DNA from: Megalopta genalis
Taxonomy: Eukaryota; Arthropoda; Insecta; Hymenoptera; Halictidae
Length of the DNA: 64,000 bases
Reading direction: 5' to 3'
Assembly: GCF_051020955.1 (NCBI RefSeq)
Contig: NW_027476509.1
Coordinates: 62,001 to 126,000 of the forward strand
Positions within the stretch are counted from its first letter, which is position 1. Every line of letters starts with the position of its first letter. The notes below the pieces were generated by a model, which saw nothing but the letters and a program-made list of their open reading frames with translations, was not told the origin of the DNA and made no database searches. The position numbers were made by a program, and so were the translations under genes. Of the stretch, positions 36,401 through 49,800 are shown one piece after another.

Positions 36401-39400
36401 TTATCTTCGAATCCATGAGAGTCAAATGGTTTAGTTTCAAATAATTGTGATATACATTATTTAGCTTCAACTGCATGCGAAACAAACGATTTATCTTCAA
36501 ATCCAGGCGAAACACTTGATTTAACTTCAAATAAATGCGAAGTAGAATTGATATCTTCGAATCCATGCGAAACAAATGATTTACCTTGAAATACTTACGA
36601 CATAAATGATTTAGCTTCTAATAAATGCGAAGTAAAAGGCTTAGCTTCAAATACATGCGAATCAAATGGCTTAGCTTCAAATACTTGTGACATACATGAT
36701 TTAGCTCAACTGCATGCCAAACAAACGAGTTAGCTTCAAATCCATGCGAAACACATGATTTAGCTTCAAATTCGTGCGAAACACATGGTTTATATTCATA
36801 TTCTTGCGAAACAAATGGTTTAGCTTCAAATGCCTGTGACATACGTGATTTAGCTTCAACTGCATGCGAAATGAACGAGTAAGCTTTAAATCCATGCGAA
36901 TTAAATTATTTAGCTTCAAATGAATGCGAAGTAGAAGGATTAGCCTGACTTCCATGCGCAACAATTGGTTTAGCTTAAACTACTTGTGATATACATGATT
37001 TAGCTTCAAATGCATGCGATACAAACGAGTTAGCTTCAAATCCAAGCGGAACACATGATTTAGCTTCAAATCAATGCGAAGTAGAAGTCTTATCTTCGTA
37101 TCCATCAGAGTCAAATGGTTTAGTTTCAAATAATTGTGATATACATTATTTAGCTTCAACTGCATGCGAAACAAACGATTTATCTTCAAATCCAGGCGAA
37201 ACACATGATTTAACTTCAAATAAATGCGAAGTAGAAGTCATTTCTTCGAATCCATGCGAAACAAATTGTTTTGCTTCAAATACTTGTGATATACATAATT
37301 TAGCTTCAACTGCATGTGAAACGAACGAGTAAGCTTCAAATCCAAGCTCAACACATGATTTAGCTTCAAATAAATGCGAAGTAGAATTCATATCTTCGAA
37401 TCCATGCGAAACAAATGATTTACCTTGAAATACTTACGACATAAATGATTTAGCTTCAAATAAATGCGAAGTAGAAGTCATTTCTTCGAATCCATGCGAA
37501 ACAAATGGTTTAGCTTCAAATACTTGTGATAAACATGATTTAGATTCAACTGCATGCGAATGAAACGAGATAGCTTCAAATCCATGCGAAACACATGTTT
37601 TAGCTGCACGTGCATGCCAAACAAACGAGTTAGCTTCACATCCAATCGCACCACATGACATACGTTCAAATCAATGCGAAGTAGAAGGGTTAGCTTCAAA
37701 TCCATGCGAATCAGATGGTTTAGCTTCATATATTTGTGATATACATGATTTGGCTTCAACTGCATGCAAAACAAACGAGTTAGCTTCAAATGCAGGCGGA
37801 ACAATTGAGTTAGCTACAAATCCATACGAATCGCATGATTTTGCTTCAGATGAACGCGAAGTAGACGGCTTAGCTTCAAATCCATGCGAAACGAATGGTT
37901 TAGATTCAATTACTTGCGAATAAAAGTGATATAGCTTCCAATGTAGGCAAAACAATCGAGTTAGCTTCAAATCCATGCGTAACGCATGATGTAACTTTAA
38001 ATCAATACGTAGTAGAAGGCTTAGCTTGAAATCCATGCGAATCGAATGATTTAGCGACAAATACTTCCGAATATATGTGATATAGCTTCAAATACAGGCG
38101 AAAGAAACGATTTAGCTTCAAATCCATGCGAAACACATGATTTAGCTTCAAATTCATTCGAAACACATGGTGTAGCTTCATATTCTTGTGAAACAGATGG
38201 TTTAGATTCAGATACTTGTGATAAACATGATTTAGATTCAACTGCATGCGAATTAAACGTGATAGCTTAAAATCCATGCGAAACACATGATTTAGCTGCA
38301 CCTGCATTCCAAACAAACGAGTTAGCTTCACATCCATTCGCAACACATGACATAGCTTCAAATCAATGCGAAGTAGAAGGATTAGCTTGAAATCGATGCG
38401 AAACAAATGATTTAGCTTCAAATACTTTTGATATACATGATTTAGCTTCAACTGCATGCGAATCAAACGAGTTAGCTTCAAATCCAAGCGAAACACATGA
38501 TTTAACTTCAAATCAATGTGAAGTAGAAGGCTTAGTATCAAATCCATGTGACCCAAATCGTTTAGCTTCAAATACTTGTGACATACATGATTTAGCTTCA
38601 ACTGCATGCGAAACAAACGAGTAAGCTTCAAATCCATGCGAATTACATGATTTAGCTTCAAATGAATGCAAAGTAGAAGTATTAGCTTGAATTTCATGCG
38701 CAACAAATGGTTTAGCTTAAACTACTTGTGATATACATGATTTAGCTTCAACTGTATGCGAAACAAACGAGTTAGTTTCAAATCCAAGCGGAACACATGA
38801 TTTAGCTTCAAATCAATGCGAAGTAGAAGTCTTATCTTCGAATCCATGCGAGTCAAATGGTTTAGCTTCAAAGACTTTTGATAAACATGATTTAGCTTCA
38901 ACTGCAGGCGAAACAAACGAGTTAGCTTCAAATCCATGCGAAACACATGATTAGGCTTCAAATCAATGCGATGTAGATGGTTAGGCTTCAAATCAATGCG
39001 ACACACGTGATTTAGCTTCAAATACTTGTGATATACATGATTTAGCTTCAACTGCATGCGAAACAAACGATTTATCTTCAAATCCAGGCGAAACACATGA
39101 TTTAACTTCAAATAAATGCGAAATAGAAGTCATATCTTCGAATCCATGCGAAACAAATTGTTTTGCTTCAAATACTTGTGATATACATGATTTAGATTCA
39201 ACTGCATGTGAAACGAACGAGTAAGCTTCAAATCCAAGCGGATTATATGATTTAGCTTCAAATGAATGCAAAGTAGAAGGATTAGCTTGAAATCAAAGCG
39301 CAACAAATGGTTTAGCTTAAACTACTTGTGATATACATGATTTAGCTTCAACTGCATGCGAAACAAACGAGTTGGCTTCAAATCCAAGCGGCACACATGA

Positions 39401-40800
39401 TTTAGCTTCAAATCAATGCGAAGTAGAAGTCTTATCTTCGAATCCATGCGAGTCAAATGGTTTAGCTGCAAATACTTGTGATATATATTATAGAAGCCTT
39501 AGATTGAATTAGATGAGAAACAAACGAGTTAGCTTCAAATCCATGCAAAACACATGATTAAGCTTCAAATGCATGCGAAACAAACGAATAACTTCAAATC
39601 CATGTGAAACACATGATTTAGCTGCAAATCAGTGCGAAGTAGGAGGCTTAGGTTCAAGTCCATGCGATTGAAGTGGTTCATCTTCAAATACTTGCGAAAC
39701 ACATGATTTAGATTCAACTGCATGCGAAGCAAACGAGTTACCTTCAAATCCATGCAAATCACATGATTTAGCTCAAATGAATGCGAAGTAGAAGGATTAG
39801 GTTGAAATCCATGCCAAACAAATGGTTTAGCTTCAAATCCAAGCAAAACACATGATTTAGCTTCAAATCAATGCGAAGTAGATGGCTTAGCTTCAAATCC
39901 ATGCGAGACAAATGATTTAGCTTCAAACACTTGGGATATAGGTGATGTAGCTTCATATGCAGACGAATCAAACGAGTTAGCTTCAAAATCCATGCGATAA
40001 ACATGATTAAGCTTCAAATCAATGCGACGTAGAAGGCTTAGCTTCAAATCCATGCCAAACGAATGATTTAGCTTCAAATACTTGCGGTGTAAATGAAAAA
40101 GATTCAAATTCAGGCGAAACAAACGAATTAGCTTCAAATCAATGTCATACACATAATTAAGCTTCAAATCAATTAGTTTCAAATCCATTTGAAACACATG
40201 ATTTAGCTACAAATCGATTGCGAAGTCGAAGGCTGCGATTCAAATCCATGCGAAACACACGTTTAAGCTTCAAATCAATGCGATGTAGAAGGTTTAGCTT
40301 CAAATCCACGCGAAACAAATGATTTAGATTCAAACACTTGCGATATAAGTTATATAGCTTCAAATGCAGACGAATCAAACGAGTAACCTTAAAAATCCAT
40401 GCGAGACACATGATTAAGCTTCAAATCAATGGTATGTAAATGGTTTAGCTTCAAATCCAAGCTAAACAAATGGTTTAGCTTCAGATACTTGCGATATAAA
40501 TGATATAGATTCAACTGCATGCGAAAAAAACGATTCAGCTTCAAATCCAAGGGAAACACATGATTTAACTTCAAATCAATGCGAAGTAAAAGGCTTAGCT
40601 TCAAATCCATGCGAAACGAATGATTTAGCATCAAATGCTTGCGAATATAAGTGATATAGCTTCAAATGCAGGCGAAACAAACGAGTTAGCTTCAGATCCA
40701 TGCGAAACACATGATTTAGCTTAAAATCAATGCGATGTAGACGGTTTAGCTTCAAATCCATGCGAAACAAATGATTGTGCTTCACACACTTGGGATATAG
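33431..40800 (-). repeat. Right arm, diverged satellite next to the retroelement
   Basis: The five-subtype order is still clear, but individual monomers vary widely. Degenerate spots lie at about 33970-34020 and 39481-39525. Some monomers carry extra bases, for example TTCGAATATATACGTG near 34640. Longer copies exist: about 35760-36170 recurs at about 38882-39290 (offset about 3,122 bp, with the GACACACGTG monomer). No copy is as similar as those beyond 41 kb. Confidence 0.8.
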
Positions 40801-43800
40801 GTGTTATAGCTTCAACTGCATGCGAAACAAACGAGTTAGCTTCAAATCCATGCGAAACACTTGATTTAGCTGCAAATCAATGCGATGTAGAAGGTTTAGC
40901 TTCAAATCCATGCGATACACAAGATTTAGCTTCAAATCAATTCGATGTAGAAGGTTCAGCTTCAAATCCATGCGACACATATGATTCAGCTTCAAACACT
41001 TGGGTTAAAGGTGATATAGCTTCAACTGCATGCGAAACAAACGAGTTACCTTCAAATCCACGCGAAACACATGAATTGGTTCAAATGAATGCGATGTAGA
41101 AGGTTTAGCTTCAAATCCAAGCGAAACACATGATTTAGCTTCAAATACTTGCGATATAAGTGATATAGATTCAAATACAGACGAAACGAACGAGTAAGCT
41201 TCAAATCCATGTGAAAAAAATGATTGAGCTTCAAACACTTGGGTTAAAGGTGATATAGCTTCAACTGCATGCGAAACAAACGAGTTACCTTCAAATCCAC
41301 GCGAAACACATGAATTGGTTCAAATGAATGCGATGTAGAAGGTTTAGCTTCAAATCCAAGCGATACACATGATTTAGCTTCACATACTTGCGATATAAGT
41401 GATATAGATTCAAATACAGACGAAACGAACGAGTAAGCTTCAAATCCATGCGAAACACATGATTCATTTGCAAATCAATGCGATGTAGAAGGTTCAGCTT
41501 CAAATCCATGCAAAACACGTGATTTAGCAGCAAATCAATGCGATGTAGAAGGTTCAGCTTCAAATCCATGCGACACATATGATTTAGCTTCAAATACTTG
41601 CGATATAAGTGATATAGCTTCAAAAGCAGGAGAAACAAACGAGGTAGCTTCAGTTCTATGCGAAACAAATGATTTAGCTTCAAATGAATGCAAAGTAGAA
41701 GGCTTAGCTTCAAATCCATGCGACACAAATGATTTAGCTACAAATACTTGTGATATACCTTATTTAGCTACAACTGCATGCGAAACGAACGAGTTAGCTT
41801 CAAATCCATGCGAAACACACGATTTAGCTTAAAATCAATGCGATGTAGACGGTTTAGCTTCAAATCCATGCGAAACAAATGATTGAGCTTCAAACACTTG
41901 GGATATAGGTGGTATAGCTCCAACTGCATGCGAAACAAACGAGTTACCTTCAAATCCACGCGAAACACATGAGTTAGCTTCAAATCAATGCGATGTAGAA
42001 GGTTTAGCTTCAAATCCATGCGAAACAAATGATTGAGCTTCAAACACTTGGGATAAAGGTAATATAGCTTCAACTGCATGCGAAACAAACGAGTTACCTT
42101 CAAATCCACGCGAAACACATGATTTAGCTTCAAATGAATGCGATGTAGAAGGTTTAGCTTCAAATCCAAGCGAAACACATGATTTAGCTTCAAATAGTTG
42201 CGATATAAATGATATAGGTTCAAATACAGGCGAAACGAACGAGTTAGCTTCAAATCCATGCGAAACACATGATTCATTTGCAAATCAATGCGATGTAGAA
42301 GGTTCAGCTTCAAATCCATGCAAAACACGTGATTTAGCTTCCAATTAATGCGAAGTAGAAGGCTTAGCTTCAAATCCATGCGAAACAAATGGTTTAGCTT
42401 CAAATACTTGTGATATACGTTATTTAGATTTATCTGTATGCGCAACGAACGAGTTAGCTTCAAATCCATGCGAAACACATGATTTAGCTGCAAATCAATG
42501 CGATGTAGAAGGTTTAGCTCCAAATCCATGCGAAACAAATGATTTAGCTTCAAACACTTGGGGTATAAGTGATATAGCTTCAAATGCAGACTAATCAAAC
42601 GAGTTAGCTTCAAAATCCACGCGATACACATGATTTAGCTTCAAATACTTGCGATATAAGTGATGTAGATTGAACTGCAGGCGCAACGAACGAGTTAGCT
42701 TCAAATCCATGCGAAACACATGATTTAGCTGCAAATCAATGCGATGTAGAAGGTTTAACTTCAAATCCATGCGATACACAAGATTGAGCTTCAAATCAAT
42801 TCGATGTAGAAGGTTCAGCTTCAAATCCATGCGACACATATGATTCAGCTTCAAATACTTGCGATATAAGTGATATAGCTTCAGAAGCAGGAGGAACAAA
42901 CGAGGTAGCTTCAGTTCTATGCGAAACAAATGACTAAGCTTCAAATCAATGCGAAGTAGAAGCCTTAGCTTCAAATCCATGCGAAACAAATGATTTAGCT
43001 ACAGATACTTGTGATATACATTATTTAGCTACAACTGCATGCGAAACAAACGAGTTAGCTTCAAATCCATGCGAAACACATGATTTAGCTGCAAATCAAT
43101 GCGATGTAGAAGGTTTAGCTTCAAATCCATGCGAAACAAATGATTGAGCTTCAAACACTTGGGATATAGGTGGTATAGCTCCAACTGCATGCGAAACAAA
43201 CGAGTTACCTTCAAATCCACGCGAAATACATGAGTTAGCTTCAAATCCATGCGACACATATGATTCAGCTTCAAATACTTGCGTTATAAGTGATATAGCT
43301 TCAAAAGCAGGAGGAACAGACGAGGTAGCTTCAGTTCTATGCGAAACAAATGATTTAGCTTCAAATCAATGCGAAGTAGAAGGCTTAGCTTCAAATCCAT
43401 GCGAAACAAATGATTGAGCTTCAAACACTTGAGATATAGGTGGTATAGCTCCAACTGCATGCGAAACAAACGAGTTATCTTCAAATCCACGCGAAACACA
43501 TGAGTTAGCTTCAAATCAATGCGATGTAGAAGGTTTAGCTTCAAATCCATGTGAAACAAATGATTGAACTTCAAACACTTGGGATAAAGGTGATATAGCT
43601 TCAACTGCATGCGAAACAAACGAGTTACCTTCAAATCCACGCGAAACACATGAATTGGTTCAAATGAATGCGATGTAGAAGGTTTAGCTTCAAATCCAAG
43701 CGAAACACATGATTTAGCTTCAAATAGTTGCGATATAAGTGATATAGATTCAAATACAGGCGAAACGAACTAGTTAGCTTCAAATCCATGCGAAACACAT

Positions 43801-46800
43801 GATTCATTTGCAAATCAATGCGATGTAGAAGGTTCAGCTTCAAATCCATGCAAAACACGTGATTTAGCTTCCAATTAATGCGAAGTGGAAGGTTTAGCTT
43901 CAAATCCAAGCGGAACACGTACTTTAGCTTCCTATTAATGCGAATTAGAAGGCTTAGCTTCTAATCCATGCGAAACACATGATTTAGCTACAAATCAATG
44001 CGATGTAGAAGGTTTAGCTTCAAATCCATGCGAAACAAATGATTTAGCTTCAAATCCATGCCAAACACATGATTTAGCTTCAAATCCATGGGATGTAGAA
44101 GGTTTAGCTTCAAATCCATGCGAAACACATTATTTAGGTGTGAATCAGTGCGAAGTAGAAGGCTCAGGTTCAAAGCCATGCGATTTAAATGGTTCATCTT
44201 CAAATACTTGTGAAAGACATGATTTAGTTTCAACTGCATGCGAAACAAACGAGTTACCTTCAAATCCACGAGAAACACATGATTTAGCTTCAAATCAATG
44301 CGATGTAGAAGGTTAGCTTCAAATCCATGCGAAACACATGATTTAGCGTCAAATCAATGCGATGTAGAAGGTTTAGCTTCAAATCCATGCGATACACAAG
44401 ATTTAGCTTCAAATCAATTTGATGTAGAAGGTTCAGCTTCAAATCCATGCGACACAGATGATTTAGCTTCAAATACTTGCGATATAAGTGATGTAGATTG
44501 AACTGCAGGCGCAACGAACGAGTTAGCTTCAAATCCATGCGAAACACATGATTTAGCTGCAAATCAATGCGATGTAGAAGGTTTAGCTTCAAATCCATGC
44601 GATACACAAGATTTAGCTTCAAATCAATTCGATGTAGAAGGTTCAGCTTCAAATCCATGCGACACATATGATTCAGCTTCAAACACTTGGGTTAAAGGTG
44701 ATATAGCTTCAACTGCATGCGAAACAAACGAGTTACCTTCAAATCCACGCGAAACACATGAATTGGTTCAAATGAATGCGATGTAGAAGGTTTAGCTTCA
44801 AATCCAAGCGAAACACATGATTTAGCTTCAAATACTTGCGATATAAGTGATATAGATTCAAATACAGACGAAACGAACGAGTAAGCTTCAAATCCATGTG
44901 AAAAAAATGATTGAGCTTCAAACACTTGGGTTAAAGGTGATATAGCTTCAACTGCATGCGAAACAAACGAGTTACCTTCAAATCCACGCGAAACACATGA
45001 ATTGGTTCAAATGAATGCGATGTAGAAGGTTTAGCTTCAAATCCAAGCGATACACATGATTTAGCTTCACATACTTGCGATATAAGTGATATAGATTCAA
45101 ATACAGACGAAACGAACGAGTAAGCTTCAAATCCATGCGAAACACATGATTCATTTGCAAATCAATGCGATGTAGAAGGTTCAGCTTCAAATCCATGCAA
45201 AACACGTGATTTAGCAGCAAATCAATGCGATGTAGAAGGTTCAGCTTCAAATCCATGCGACACATATGATTTAGCTTCAAATACTTGCGATATAAGTGAT
45301 ATAGCTTCAAAAGCAGGAGGAACAAACGAGGTAGCTTCAGTTCTATGCGAAACAAATGATTTAGCTTCAAATGAATGCAAAGTAGAAGGCTTAGCTTCAA
45401 ATCCATGCGACACAAATGATTTAGCTACAAATACTTGTGATATACATTATTTAGCTACAACTGCATGCGAAACGAACGAGTTAGCTTCAAATCCATGCGA
45501 AACACATGATTTAGCTTCAAATCAATGCGATGTAGAAGGTTTAGCTTCAAATCCATGCGATACACAAGATTTAGCTTCAAATCAATTCGATGTAGAAGGT
45601 TCAGCTTCAAAACCATGCGACACATATGATTTAGCTTCAAATACTTGCGATATAAGTGATGTAGATTCAACTGCAGGCGAAACGAACGAGTTAGCTTCAA
45701 ATCCATGCGAAACACATGATTTAGAATCAAATCAATGCGATGTAGAAGGTTTAGCTTCAAATCCATGCGATACACAAGATTTAGATTCAAATCAATTCGA
45801 TGTAGAAGGTACAGCTTCAAATTCATGCGACACATATGATTTAGATTCAAATACATGCGATATAAGTGATATAGCTTCAAAAGCAGGAGGAACAAACGAG
45901 GTAGCTTCAGCTCTATGCGAAACAAACGATTTAGCTTCAAATCAATGCGAAGTAGAAGGCTTAGCTTCAAATCCATGCGAAACACGTGTTCTAGCTTCCA
46001 ATTAATGCGAAGTAGAAGGCTTAGCTTCAAATCCATGCGAAACAAATGGTTTAGCTTCAAATACTTGTGATATACGTTATTTAGATTTATCCGTATGCGC
46101 AACGGACGAGTTACCTTCAAATCCACGCGAAACACATGAGTTAGCTTCAAATCAATGCGATGTAGAAGGTTTAGCTTCAAATCCATGCGAAACAAATGAT
46201 TGAGCTTCAAACACTTGGGATAAAGGTAATATAGCTTCAACTGCATGCGAAACAAACGAGTTACCTTCAAATCCACGCGAAACACATGATTTAGCTTCAA
46301 ATGAATGCGATGTAGAAGGTTTAGCTTCAAATCCAAGCGAAACACATGATTTAGCTTCAAATAGTTGCGATATAAATGATATAGGTTCAAATACAGGCGA
46401 AACGAACGAGTTAGCTTCAAATCCATGCGAAACACATGATTCATTTGCAAATCAATGCGATGTAGAAGGTTCAGCTTCAAATCCATGCAAAACACGTGAT
46501 TTAGCTTCCAATTAATGCGAAGTAGAAGGCTTAGCTTCAAATCCATGCGAAACAAATGGTTTAGCTTCAAATACTTGTGATATACGTTATTTAGATTTAT
46601 CTGTATGCGCAACGAACGAGTTAGCTTCAAATCCATGCGAAACACATGATTTAGCTGCAAATCAATGCGATGTAGAAGGTTTAGCTCCAAATCCATGCGA
46701 AACAAATGATTTAGCTTCAAACACTTGGGGTATAAGTGATATAGCTTCAAATGCAGACTAATCAAACGAGTTAGCTTCAAAATCCACGCGATACACATGA

Positions 46801-49800
46801 TTTAGCTTCAAATACTTGCGATATAAGTGATGTAGATTCAACTGCAGGCGAAACGAACGAGTTAGCTTCAATCCATGCGAAACACATGATTTAGAATCAA
46901 ATCAATGCGATGTAGAAGGTTTAGCTTCAAATCCATGCGATACACAAGATTTAGATTCAAATCAATTCGATGTAGAAGGTACAGCTTCAAATCCATGCGA
47001 CACATATGATTTAGCTTCAAATACATGCGATATAAGTGATATAGCATCAAAAGCAGGAGGAACAAACGAGGTAGCTTCAGTTCTATGCGAAACAAATGAC
47101 TAAGCTTCAAATCAATGCGAAGTAGAAGCCTTAGCTTCAAATCCATGCGAAACAAATGATTTAGCTACAGATACTTGTGATATACATTGTTTAGCTACAA
47201 CTGCATGCGAAACAAACGAGTTAGCTTCAAATCCATGCGAAACACATGATTTAGCTGCAAATCAATGCGATGTAGAAGGTTTAGCTTCAAATCCATGCGA
47301 AACAAATGATTGAGCTTCAAACACTTGGGATATAGGTGGTATAGCTCCAACTGCATGCGAAACAAACGAGTTACCTTCAAATCCACGCGAAATACATGAG
47401 TTAGCTTCAAATCCATGCGACACATATGATTCAGCTTCAAATACTTGCGTTATAAGTGATATAGCTTCAAAAGCAGGAGGAACAAACCAGGTAGCTTCAG
47501 TTCTATGCGAAACAAATGATTTAGCTTCAAATCAATGCGAAGTAGAAGGCTTAGCTTCAAATCCATGCGAAACAAATGATTTAGCTACAAATACTTGTGA
47601 TATACATTATTTAGCTACAACTGCATGCGAAACAAACGAGTTACCTTCAAATCCGCGCGAAATACATGAGTTAGCTTCAAATCCATGCGATGTAGAAGGT
47701 TTAGCTTCAAATCCAAGCGAAACACGTACTTTAGCTTCCTATTAATGCGAATTAGAAGGCTTAGCTTCTAATCCATGCGAAACACATGATTTAGCTACAA
47801 ATCAATGCGATGTAGAAGGTTTAGCTTCAAATCCATGCGAAACAAATTATTTAGCTTCAAATCCATGCCAAACACATGATTTAGCTTCAAATCCATGGGA
47901 TGTAGAAGGTTTAGCTTCAAATCCATGCGAAACACATTATTTAGGTGTGAATCAGTGCGAAGTAGAAGGCTCAGGTTCAAAGCCATGCGATTTAAATGGT
48001 TCATCTTCAAATACTTGTGAAAGACATGATTTAGTTTCAACTGCATGCGAAACAAACGAGTTACCTTCAAATCCACGAGAAACACATGATTTAGCTTCAA
48101 ATCAATGCGATGTAGAAGGTTAGCTTCAAATCCATGCGAAACACATGATTTAGCTGCAAATCAATGCGATGTAGGAGGTTTAGCTTCAAATCCATGAGAA
48201 AGAAATGATTTAGCTTCAGATACTTGCGATATAAATGATATAGATTCAACTGCATGCGAAAAAAACGATTCAGCTTCAAATCCAAGGGAAACACATGATT
48301 TAACTTCAAATCAATGCGAAGTAAAAGGCTTAGCTTCAAATCCATGCGAAACGAATGATTTAGCATCAAATGCTTGCGAATATAAGTGATATAGCTTCAA
48401 ATGCAGTCGAAACAAACGAGTTAGCTTCAAATCCATGCGAAACACTTGATTTAGCTGCAAATCAATGCGATGTAGAAGGTTTAGCTTCAAATCCATGCGA
48501 AACAAATGATTGAGCTTCAAACACTTGAGATATAGGTGGTATAGCTCCAACTGCATGCGAAACAAACGAGTTATCTTCAAATCCACGCGAAACACATGAG
48601 TTAGCTTCAAATCAATGCGATGTAGAAGGTTTAGCTTCAAATCCATGTGAAACAAATGATTGAACTTCAAACACTTGGGATAAAGGTGATATAGCTTCAA
48701 CTGCATGCGAAACAAACGAGTTACCTTCAAATCCACGCGAAACACATGAATTGGTTCAAATGAATGCGATGTAGAAGGTTTAGCTTCAAATCCAAGCGAA
48801 ACACATGATTTAGCTTCAAATAGTTGCGATATAAGTGATATAGATTCAAATACAGGCGAAACGAACTAGTTAGCTTCAAATCCATGCGAAACACATGATT
48901 CATTTGCAAATCAATGCGATGTAGAAGGTTCAGCTTCAAATCCATGCAAAACACGTGATTTAGCTTCCAATTAATGCGAAGTGGAAGGTTTAGCTTCAAA
49001 TCCAAGCGGAACACGTACTTTAGCTTCCTATTAATGCGAATTAGAAGGCTTAGCTTCTAATCCATGCGAAACACATGATTTAGCTACAAATCAATGCGAT
49101 GTAGAAGGTTTAGCTTCAAATCCATGCGAAACAAATGATTTAGCTTCAAATCCATGCCAAACACATGATTTAGCTTCAAATCCATGGGATGTAGAAGGTT
49201 TAGCTTCAAATCCATGCGAAACACATTATTTAGGTGTGAATCAGTGCGAAGTAGAAGGCTCAGGTTCAAAGCCATGCGATTTAAATGGTTCATCTTCAAA
49301 TACTTGTGAAAGACATGATTTAGTTTCAACTGCATGCGAAACAAACGAGTTACCTTCAAATCCACGAGAAACACATGATTTAGCTTCAAATCAATGCGAT
49401 GTAGAAGGTTAGCTTCAAATCCATGCGAAACACATGATTTAGCGTCAAATCAATGCGATGTAGAAGGTTTAGCTTCAAATCCATGCGATACACAAGATTT
49501 AGCTTCAAATCAATTTGATGTAGAAGGTTCAGCTTCAAATCCATGCGACACAGATGATTTAGCTTCAAATACTTGCGATATAAGTGATATAGCTTCAAAA
49601 GCAGGAGGAACAAACGAGGTAGCTTCAGTTCTATGCGAAACAAATGATTTAGCTTCAAATCAATGCGAAGTAGAAGGCTTAGCTTCAAATCCATGCGAAA
49701 CAAATGATTTAGCTACAAATACTTGTGATATACATTATTTAGCTACAACTGCGTGCGAAACAAACGAGTTACCTTAAAATCCACGCGAAACACATGAGTT

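Noticed and set aside
45455..46798. 447-codon open frame (minus strand) and the many other 60-290 codon satellite frames
   Set aside because: Pure decapeptide repeats made by a 30-bp unit. Open frames exist on both strands over the same DNA, start and stop where monomers carry single indels or stop-creating changes, and have no non-repeat domain, so coding is unlikely. Ribosome profiling or proteomics would be needed to revive this.
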